Shown here in pieces: positions 32,467-40,170 of a stretch of DNA of 64,000 bases. The position numbers and the translations under genes were made by a program. Every line of letters begins with the position of its first letter. Position 1 is the stretch's first letter. A model generated the notes under the pieces. It was given only the letters and a program-made list of their open reading frames with translations, had not been told where the DNA came from and ran no database searches. The stretch comes from an uncultured Prevotellaceae bacterium (GTDB lineage: Bacteria > Bacteroidota > Bacteroidia > Bacteroidales > Bacteroidaceae), in contig CALDLA010000172.1 of the NCBI GenBank assembly GCA_937898415.1, forward strand, positions 1-64,000. Reading direction: 5' to 3'.

Positions 32467-35400
32467 ATGAAAAGACTATTACTCATGGCCTTGTTGGGCC
32501 TGATGACTGTTGGTGCAAGTGCCCAACGGACAACGGACAGACTGGATCGTGGCCTTGTGGCAGTACCCAGTGCTTCAAGTGGTAACTTTGTGAGCTGGAA
32601 GATTTTCGGCGAGGAGTACTACGACACGGAGTATAACCTGTATCGCGACGGCGTGAAGGTGAACGCTACGCCGCTGAAGGTGTCGAACTACAACGACACG
32701 GGTGGTAAGGCGTCGTCGAAATATCAGGTGGCAGCCGTGGTGCGCGGCGTGGAACAGGAGAAATGTGCCGAGGTGACGCGCTGGGGTGCCCAGTACAAGG
32801 ACGTGACCATCAAGGGCGTGACCAACCGCAACGGCGCTGACGTGACGTCGAAGTACGAAATCAACGATGTCTCGCTCGGCGATGTCGACGGCGACGGCGT
32901 GGTGGAGTTCATCATCAAGCGCAACAACACCGGCGGCGACCTGAACACCAGCGGCAACAAGACCGACTTCAACCTCTACGAGTGCTACAACCTGAAGGGT
33001 GAGCGCCTGTGGTGGATTGACCTTGGGCCGAACCTGATGGCCGGTCCCGACGAGCAGTGGGACCTGGTGGCCTTCGACTGGGACCAGGACGGCAAGGCTG
33101 AGTGCGTGATGCGTGGTGCCGACAACATGATTATCCACACAGCTACGGGCAAGGACATCAAGATAGGCAACATGAACTACTATGCCCCGCGCGACGAGTA
33201 CACCCATCAGGGAGCCGAGTACCTGCTCTACCTGAACGGCTCGACGGGCGAGCCCTACGCCTGGGACGGCTCCGACAACTGGACGCCGATGGCCTATCCG
33301 CTGCCCCGCTTCGAGCAGGGCGAGACCGACTATGCTGCGGCATGGGGCGCAGCCGATACGGGCCACCGCTCGTCGAAGTACTACTTCGGCGCACCCTTCC
33401 TCGACGGCCGCAAGCCCAGCATCTTCCTCGGACGCGGCTGCTATACCCGCCACAAGATGTGCGCCCTCGACGTAGACCCAGTGACCCACCAGCTGACGCA
33501 GCGCTGGCGCTGGGACAACAACGCCGGATGGAGCGACCCCTGGTTCGGCAACGGCTTCCACAACTTCCAGATTGCCGACACCGACTGGGACGGCCGCGAC
33601 GAGATTGTCTTCGGCTCGATGATTATCGACGACAACGGACAGGGTCTCTGCACCACCGGTCTGGGTCACGGCGATGCCCAGCACTGCAGCGACTTCGACC
33701 CCTACCGTCACGGTCAGGAGCAGTTCACGTGTAATGAAGATGAACCCGCGTGTACCTATTGGAATGCGACGACGGGCCAGATATACTACCGCCTGCAGTC
33801 GACGGGCGACGACGGCCGCGCTCTCTGCGGCAACTTCAGCAACCAGTTCCCCGGCTGTCTGGGCCGCACCACGCAAACGGGACTCGTCTCGACCGTTGCC
33901 GACAAGGTGATTGAGGGCGGTCCCGCTACCGGCGACGCCAACGACGCCCTCTACTGGAGCCACCTGAACCAGCGCATCTACTGGGACGGCGACCTGCTCG
34001 ACGAGGTGTTCGACTCACCGGGCAGCAACGCCCGCAACGGTGCTGTCTATAAGCCCGGCGGCGGCCGTCTCATCACTTTCGACGGCACGAACACCGCCAA
34101 CTCGTCGAAGAACAACCCCGGAGCCATTGCCGACATCCTCGGCGACTGGCGCGAAGAGGTGGTCATGCGCAACGGCACACAAGGCAGCCGAACCATCCGC
34201 ATCTTCACTACCAACACGCCGACCACCTACGGCATCTACACCCTGTGGCACGACCATCAGTATCGCAATGCCATGGTGTGGCAGTGCGTCGGCTATAACC
34301 AGCCACCCCACAAGAGCTACTTCTTAGGACAGCTGGAAGGCATCACCGTGGCCCCGCCCCCCCTCACGATGACGGGGCGCACCGAGGTGGCTAACGGCGG
34401 CACCATCGGCGCTGCGCATAACAACCAGCACGTCATGGTATGCGAGACCGGCGACACGAAGATTGCCGTAGCCGACGGCGCCCAGCCCTATATGGTGACG
34501 TTCAACGTGCCGTCGTGGGTGCAGGGCACGACGAGTAAGATTCTCAACGGCGGCGCCAAGATCAACTACGAATACTACACCTGCGACGTGACGGGAGCTC
34601 CCTTCACCGGTTCCATGCGACTGGTGAAGCAGGGCGACGGCGTGCTGAACCTGCCAAAGGTGGACATGACCTATACTGGCGAGACTAACATCTGGGCAGG
34701 CACGGTGAACTTCAACGGAACGCTGAAGAACTCGCCGACATGGCTGAACCGCTTTGCCGAGCTGAACTCCGACGGCGGCACCTTCCGCAGCATCAAGATG
34801 GACTACGACTCGAAGCTGCGCCCCGGCGGCGCCGACAACCGTGGCGCCATTACGACCGACACCTTGCAGCTGGGCTTCGGCTCGCGCGTCGTCTTCGACC
34901 TCTACTGTGGCGACATCACCGCCGACCAGATAAAGACCCGCCTGCTGACCATCGAGACCAAGACGTGGAAGTACGGCCCGAAGTACCTGATGCCTGTTTT
35001 CGAATTTGTACTCCACGATGCCGTCAATGGCGAGGTGGCTGAAGGCAAGTACCTGATTGGCGAGGCTGAGACCGTGACGGGAAAACTGAGCGACATCAAG
35101 ATTGAGGGCGTGGGCACCAAGAAGAAGGCCGTACTCATGCAGGAGGACGGAAAACTGTACCTGAACGTGTCGGGAGTCCGCGATGCCGGAAAGATTATCT
35201 GGAACGCCAGCGCCAGCAACATCTGGGATATGGCAGGTGAGGAAAACTTCACCAATGCCGACGACGCAACGGTGACCAACGACATCTTCGTCAGCGGCGA
35301 CAAGGTGCGCTTCGACGACACCGCCGCCAAAATGTCGGTACAGCTGAAGGGCGACATCGAGGCCGACACCATTGAGGTTGACAACACCAAGGCATACACC

Positions 35401-37032
35401 TTTGCCGGCACGGGCGCCATCATAGGCAAGTCGGTGCTCGTGAAGCGCGGCTCGGGTATGCTGACCATCGGCAACGACAACACCTATACCGGCGGCACAC
35501 GCATCTCGGGCGGCATCGTCAGCGTCAAGTCGCTGTCGAACGCCAACCAGGCCTTGGGTAATCTGGGCGCCATGAACTCGGCAGCCGCCAAGTTCGTCAT
35601 CGAGAACGGCGCTGAGCTGCGCACCACGGCAGCCGTCACCCAGGGCTCGGCCATGCAGATGGCCGGCGAACAGGGCGGCGTCATCAACAACTCGGCCGAC
35701 TTCATCGTCAACCGTGCCATCACGGGTACTGTGCTCACCAAGAAGGGCGCAGGCTGGATGAAGCTCAACGTGGCCAACAGCAGCCTGAACCGGATGGTCA
35801 TCGTGGCAGGAACCGTGCAGTGTGTCAATGCCAACACACCGGCCAAGGCGGTCGAGTTCCAGGGCGGTACGCTCAGCGAGAACACCAGCAGCAGTTATGC
35901 CATCTACGTACCAGAAGGTAAGACCGGCACGTGGAACATGGCCAACCGCTCTACATATAAAAATAAGGTGACGGGCAAGGGCACGCTCAATGCCAACTGC
36001 GTGACCGAGAAGGGTACCAACTATTATGCCACCCGCACGCCCGTACAGTGTAACTTTAGCGATTTTGAGGGTACGCTAAAACCTTCGTCAACCGTTGACG
36101 ACCCCGACAACCTGCGCTTTACGCTCGACATTGCCGGCGGTATGCCCAAGGGCACGATGAACATTGCCGCTTCGGTCGAAGTGCAGAACAGCGGCAAGAC
36201 CTTCACCATCGGCCGTGTGATGGGTACCGGCAAGCTGGGCGGCAGCTGTACGTTCAGCAACGGCGCATCGGTAGGTGCCAACACCTGGCAGGTGGGTAAC
36301 GACGAAGACTGGACGACAACCGTCAAGGTGACGTCGAACGCCAACTTCGTGAAGATTGGCAAGGGCAAGGTCAACTGGAACGGTGCCAGCAGCAATACCG
36401 GCTCGACGACCGTTCGCGAGGGTGAGTTGTGCGTGGGCCTGACCTCCTGTCTCGGAACGGGCGCATTGACGGTACAGAGTGGTGCCACGCTCTCAGGCAG
36501 TAATACGGTATCCAAGCCGTTCACCAACTCGGCAGTGACCGTTAACGGTACGCTCCGTCCTGGCAGTACGGAAATGGCAACTACGGGCAAGTTGCTTTTC
36601 AATAACAAGAACGTGACCGTCGGCACGACGGGCGTCGTCGAGTTCCATGTACTGAACGCTACCACGTCGACCAGCTTAGGCGACATTGCCAAGCTGACCG
36701 TCAACGGTACCATTCGTGTGATAGCCGCCGACGCCAGTACCCTGCAGGTGGGCGACGAAGTCCGCCTGTGGCCTGCTACCGTGACCCTGGCCGGAACACC
36801 GCAGTTCGACATGCAGGGTGGCGTCATCTGGGACACCAGCCGCATCAGCGAGGGCGTGCTCGTGGTGAAGGACATCGACACGGGCATCAACCCGGCTATG
36901 GCCGATGCTGACCCGAGGAACGTCTACGACCTGCAAGGCCGCCTGGTACGCCGTCAGCCGACGGCCTCCAGCACCGACGGACTGCCCGCCGGCATCTATA
37001 TCCGTGGCGGTAGAAAAGTCATCGTACGATAG
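32467..37032 (+). CDS. PL11 rhamnogalacturonan lyase with long autotransporter-type beta-repeat extension
   Basis: 1521 residues, signal peptide MKRLLLMALLGLMTVGASAQ. Residues about 20-630 are a PL11 rhamnogalacturonan endolyase (YesW/YesX type): RTTDRLDRGLVAVP, a beta-propeller with calcium-binding loops DVDGDGVVEF, DWDQDGKAE and DTDWDGRDE, plus ILGDWREEVVMRN and PPHKSYFLGQLEG at the end of the propeller. This enzyme cleaves the Rha-GalA backbone by beta-elimination. From about 640 to 1480 there is a non-catalytic beta-rich part. It contains repeats of the autotransporter-associated strand type (LTIGNDNTYTGGTRISGGIV) and similar Gly/Asn/Thr-rich units, giving more than twice the usual PL11 length. 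The C-terminus VYDLQGRLVRRQPTASSTDG, then LPAGIYIRGGRKVIVR, is a sorting-like tail. It is probably cell-surface. Confidence 0.9.
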   Translation: MKRLLLMALLGLMTVGASAQRTTDRLDRGLVAVPSASSGNFVSWKIFGEEYYDTEYNLYRDGVKVNATPLKVSNYNDTGGKASSKYQVAAVVRGVEQEKCAEVTRWGAQYKDVTIKGVTNRNGADVTSKYEINDVSLGDVDGDGVVEFIIKRNNTGGDLNTSGNKTDFNLYECYNLKGERLWWIDLGPNLMAGPDEQWDLVAFDWDQDGKAECVMRGADNMIIHTATGKDIKIGNMNYYAPRDEYTHQGAEYLLYLNGSTGEPYAWDGSDNWTPMAYPLPRFEQGETDYAAAWGAADTGHRSSKYYFGAPFLDGRKPSIFLGRGCYTRHKMCALDVDPVTHQLTQRWRWDNNAGWSDPWFGNGFHNFQIADTDWDGRDEIVFGSMIIDDNGQGLCTTGLGHGDAQHCSDFDPYRHGQEQFTCNEDEPACTYWNATTGQIYYRLQSTGDDGRALCGNFSNQFPGCLGRTTQTGLVSTVADKVIEGGPATGDANDALYWSHLNQRIYWDGDLLDEVFDSPGSNARNGAVYKPGGGRLITFDGTNTANSSKNNPGAIADILGDWREEVVMRNGTQGSRTIRIFTTNTPTTYGIYTLWHDHQYRNAMVWQCVGYNQPPHKSYFLGQLEGITVAPPPLTMTGRTEVANGGTIGAAHNNQHVMVCETGDTKIAVADGAQPYMVTFNVPSWVQGTTSKILNGGAKINYEYYTCDVTGAPFTGSMRLVKQGDGVLNLPKVDMTYTGETNIWAGTVNFNGTLKNSPTWLNRFAELNSDGGTFRSIKMDYDSKLRPGGADNRGAITTDTLQLGFGSRVVFDLYCGDITADQIKTRLLTIETKTWKYGPKYLMPVFEFVLHDAVNGEVAEGKYLIGEAETVTGKLSDIKIEGVGTKKKAVLMQEDGKLYLNVSGVRDAGKIIWNASASNIWDMAGEENFTNADDATVTNDIFVSGDKVRFDDTAAKMSVQLKGDIEADTIEVDNTKAYTFAGTGAIIGKSVLVKRGSGMLTIGNDNTYTGGTRISGGIVSVKSLSNANQALGNLGAMNSAAAKFVIENGAELRTTAAVTQGSAMQMAGEQGGVINNSADFIVNRAITGTVLTKKGAGWMKLNVANSSLNRMVIVAGTVQCVNANTPAKAVEFQGGTLSENTSSSYAIYVPEGKTGTWNMANRSTYKNKVTGKGTLNANCVTEKGTNYYATRTPVQCNFSDFEGTLKPSSTVDDPDNLRFTLDIAGGMPKGTMNIAASVEVQNSGKTFTIGRVMGTGKLGGSCTFSNGASVGANTWQVGNDEDWTTTVKVTSNANFVKIGKGKVNWNGASSNTGSTTVREGELCVGLTSCLGTGALTVQSGATLSGSNTVSKPFTNSAVTVNGTLRPGSTEMATTGKLLFNNKNVTVGTTGVVEFHVLNATTSTSLGDIAKLTVNGTIRVIAADASTLQVGDEVRLWPATVTLAGTPQFDMQGGVIWDTSRISEGVLVVKDIDTGINPAMADADPRNVYDLQGRLVRRQPTASSTDGLPAGIYIRGGRKVIVR

Positions 37033-37074
37033 TCGGAGTTCAAAAAGTACAGATAAAAGGGCAAAAATTAGGGG

Positions 37075-37106
37075 GTGTTTTTCTTGCGTTATATCAAGAA
37101 AAACAC
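37075..37106 (+). promoter_or_regulatory. 12-bp perfect inverted repeat abutting a promoter box
   Basis: GTGTTTTTCTTG (37075-37086) and CAAGAAAAACAC (37095-37106) pair perfectly around 8 nt and end directly at the TACCTTTG box at 37107. It covers the -33 region. It can be an operator for the 37177 gene or a terminator-type hairpin of the PL11 gene. Confidence 0.55.
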
Positions 37107-37114
37107 TACCTTTG
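37107..37114 (+). promoter_or_regulatory. -7 promoter box (TACCTTTG) of the 37177 gene
   Basis: Consensus match 62 nt upstream of ATG 37177. Confidence 0.6.
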
Positions 37115-37176
37115 CCCCCGAATAGCTAAGAATGACAAAAGTACATATTATAAACTAATTAAAAAAACAAGGTTTT

Positions 37177-39957
37177 ATGAAAAAACGTTTACTTTTTGCC
37201 TTTATGGCAATGTGTGCGTCAGTATCGAGCTTTGCACTCAGTCAGGGTGAATTCGTGTACACCCCGCAGGGGCGCTTCCAGATTACGGGCGCAAACCTGA
37301 ATGCTAACAATGCATTCCAGTCGTTGGACGGTTGGACAGTGCGCTCTGCTTCTGAAGAAAAGACCCTGGCCGACAACATCAACATCACCGCCGACGGCTA
37401 TGCCGCTGGCATGAACTCTGTTGTCAGTCTCGACGGTACCAACACGGAGGGAATGTATTATAAGTTTGTTCCCACCGATGCCGGTTCTACTTATGTCGTC
37501 AGCTTCAAGATGAAGTCTACTGAAGCCCACCTGACGACCGTCGCCAATTCCATTGCATGGGATGGTAGTGGTAATGAGGTTGGCGACGTGCTGACGAAGT
37601 GTGTCAAGGTGAGAGGCAACAGCACCGGAACGATTGACGGTACTGACGATGAAGTCCTCTTGAACAAGGCCGAGGAACTGACTGAGGAGTGGCAGACCTT
37701 CAACTATGCCATTCAGGGTGACGGTACTGCACGCACTTACTTCATCGAACTGAGAGGTCTGCCTAACTCGGTTGAGTTTGCCGACCTGCAGATTGCTCCT
37801 GCATTGCAGTACGCCGATCTCCGTCAGCGTGATGCCATGATTGAGAAGATGAATACCTACAAAAACTGCTATGGTTGGTCGCAGGAGGTGCTTGATGACA
37901 TGGGTTATGACGAGGCTATTGCCACCCTTCAGGCTATTGGTGACGAGAGTGGTCAGGGTGAACTCGACGGGGCCCTGGCAACAGCTGAGGAAGTTGTCAC
38001 AGAGTTCATCAAGGCCAACATGGATGACTATCTGGCTGGTGGCACAAAGGACTACAACTATTTAGGTGTTGGCGTAGATAAGATGCAGAAGGTATCGACC
38101 ATCGGCATCTGGAACTGTCTGCCTTCAGGTCGCGCTCACTGGACTGTTGGTGATTATCCTGATATGGGTCACTTCCAGAATGGTAACACATGGAACAACG
38201 GTGCTCCCACCACCGCGATGGGTGTGAATACACAGAAGGAACTGGATCCCGGTTCATACGTTTTCGGCATTGAGGGACTTGCTGCACTCCGCGTAGAATA
38301 TAGCAAGACATGGGTGAACGACGACGGTAAGGATCCCGCCTATGGTGTTGCATACATAGCAAAGGTTGTAGATGGTAATGTTACCGATACGGTTGCCGTT
38401 GTTACCAAGGACCTTTCTTCTGCTTTCTATACCCCGTTCTTCGTCACCGTCAAGATTGAGGAAGCTGGAAAATACGAGCTTGGCTTTAACATCTTCTGTA
38501 AGGAAGATTATCAGGCCCTGAAACTGGGTTCTGTATCCTACGTCAGAAACGCCTCCATCTTCGGTAAGAACGAGAATAAGTACAACCAGAAGCAGCTGAC
38601 TTACGAGGCTAACGTCCGTACGCAGATTACCACTGGTCGTGACAACATTACTACCGCTTTGGGCTATCTGGATGATGCTTCTTATGCTTGGGGTAAGGAC
38701 GCTCTGAAGGCTGTCGTAGACGAAGTCGAGCCTAAGATTATGGAGTACGAGGCTATGAGTCAGGATGAAATCATCGCTACTTACGACGAGGATGTCTATG
38801 TGAATACCACGTCAGAGGAGACTGGCCTGCTGCAGTACACCGTCTATCAGGAGGCTACGAAACTGATTATCGCTGCCAACCGTGAGTTCGTGGCCGAAAA
38901 CGACACGCTGAACTCTCTCCAGAAGGCAATCGAAGGTGCAGAATCTACTCTGGCTCTGCGTGTCTATTCTGCTGCAACTGGTAAGGCTGACCTCCAGGCT
39001 GCTATTGCCAAGGCTAAGGATTTGCAGACTCAGATGAAGGCTTCACAGTACAGCGAGGAGAATGCTGCCGCCATCGTAGCTGCTAACGAGGAGCTGGCTG
39101 AGGCTGTTGCCGCTTTCAAGAACTCAATTCCTGCAAGTGCTATTGCTACTCTCGTAGACATTGACTTCGAGGCTGATGCCGTTCAGAATGAAGAGACACA
39201 GCTCTACAGCATTACTGGTGCTGCCGGTGTGATGGAGTTCTCTAACTTTGCTTTGGATGTTACCGATGCTTATCCTTATCAGCAGGGTATCTGGAATAAC
39301 GGTGAGCAGCAGTATAAGGGCTATGTTCGCGTAGGTAACGGTACTGGTACCGTAGAGTTTGACCCCACGGTTGGTGGTGAAATGGGTACCAATATCCTGA
39401 AGGTGAACTGCGACCTCTTCCTCCAAGGCTTGAGTGGTAAGTTTGTAGGCTTCTACCTGAAGAATGATGCCGATTCTATCGTTGCAGGATATTATGCAAA
39501 CTACTATGACAACAAGATTGATGATTCTAGCAACCTGCCTGTTGAACTGGGTAACCTGAAGTATGGTTCTGGAAGTAGCTATGCAAACAGACCTCCACAA
39601 GGTGCTGAGGGCGCTGAGGGTGTTGTTCTGGCTAAGAACTCGTTTGAGGTGATTCTTGACTTCGGTGAAGGTACGATTTACTGCACTACAACCTCTGACA
39701 AGGGCGTTGCAACGACTGCCAAGCAGGCATTTGACAAGAGTGTTCCTGTCAAGTTCGTGCTCCAGTCTAACTATATTAACAACGACCGCCGTATCTGGTT
39801 CGACAACCTGAAGATTGAGCGCATCTCTACCGACGGTGTGGTGGATGGCATCGTGGATGTCAATGCTGCTGACGTGAAGGCTCCCACCAAGGTGCTCAAG
39901 AACGGTCGCATCGTCATCAACGGCAAGTATGGTGTTAACGGTATGCTCGTGAAGTAA
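37177..39957 (+). CDS. large secreted beta/coiled multi-domain protein, probable glycan-binding or adhesive surface protein
   Basis: 926 residues, signal peptide MKKRLLFAFMAMCASVSSFA. Residues about 30-210 look like a jelly-roll carbohydrate-binding-type domain (FQSLDGWTVRSASEEKTLAD, YVVSFKMKST). The middle has Ala-rich helical segments: NKYNQKQLTYEANVRTQITT at about 465 and GKADLQAAIAKAKDLQTQMK, then a YSEENAAAIVAANEELAEAV segment, at about 605-645. Such helices resemble FIVAR-type spacer repeats. A second beta domain (about 660-890) contains FDNLKIERIS near its end. The C-terminus, VLKNGRIVINGKYGVNGMLV plus K, is of the Prevotella sorting-tail type. It has its own promoter and ends at a strong terminator, so it is a single-gene unit between the lyase and the SusCD locus. 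No catalytic motif was recognised. Confidence 0.6.
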   Translation: MKKRLLFAFMAMCASVSSFALSQGEFVYTPQGRFQITGANLNANNAFQSLDGWTVRSASEEKTLADNINITADGYAAGMNSVVSLDGTNTEGMYYKFVPTDAGSTYVVSFKMKSTEAHLTTVANSIAWDGSGNEVGDVLTKCVKVRGNSTGTIDGTDDEVLLNKAEELTEEWQTFNYAIQGDGTARTYFIELRGLPNSVEFADLQIAPALQYADLRQRDAMIEKMNTYKNCYGWSQEVLDDMGYDEAIATLQAIGDESGQGELDGALATAEEVVTEFIKANMDDYLAGGTKDYNYLGVGVDKMQKVSTIGIWNCLPSGRAHWTVGDYPDMGHFQNGNTWNNGAPTTAMGVNTQKELDPGSYVFGIEGLAALRVEYSKTWVNDDGKDPAYGVAYIAKVVDGNVTDTVAVVTKDLSSAFYTPFFVTVKIEEAGKYELGFNIFCKEDYQALKLGSVSYVRNASIFGKNENKYNQKQLTYEANVRTQITTGRDNITTALGYLDDASYAWGKDALKAVVDEVEPKIMEYEAMSQDEIIATYDEDVYVNTTSEETGLLQYTVYQEATKLIIAANREFVAENDTLNSLQKAIEGAESTLALRVYSAATGKADLQAAIAKAKDLQTQMKASQYSEENAAAIVAANEELAEAVAAFKNSIPASAIATLVDIDFEADAVQNEETQLYSITGAAGVMEFSNFALDVTDAYPYQQGIWNNGEQQYKGYVRVGNGTGTVEFDPTVGGEMGTNILKVNCDLFLQGLSGKFVGFYLKNDADSIVAGYYANYYDNKIDDSSNLPVELGNLKYGSGSSYANRPPQGAEGAEGVVLAKNSFEVILDFGEGTIYCTTTSDKGVATTAKQAFDKSVPVKFVLQSNYINNDRRIWFDNLKIERISTDGVVDGIVDVNAADVKAPTKVLKNGRIVINGKYGVNGMLVK

Positions 39958-39988
39958 ACACCTTATTATAATAGGGAAATAAGCTTGA

Positions 39989-40025
39989 TAGAGCCTCCAT
40001 CACGGCGATGGAGGCTCTATTTTTT
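39989..40025 (+). terminator. strong rho-independent terminator
   Basis: A perfect 13-bp stem (TAGAGCCTCCATC with GATGGAGGCTCTA, 5-nt loop ACGGC) is followed by a T-run at 40020-40025. It separates the 37177 gene from the SusCD locus. Confidence 0.92.
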
Positions 40026-40170
40026 GGTAGTCCTACTATGATAATTGCTAAAAACCGTCTTTATTTGAAATTAGCCTGTTAAAAAGTTGCCAGTTTCAAT
40101 AATTTTTTGTTATTTTGCAGAGCGTTATACTAACTGACAAATCAAAAATGCTAAATAAACTAACTTATTT

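Noticed and set aside
32575..33963. 462-codon open frame on the - strand
   Set aside because: Antisense shadow of the PL11 catalytic region; Val/Ala/Gly-rich without recognisable motifs.
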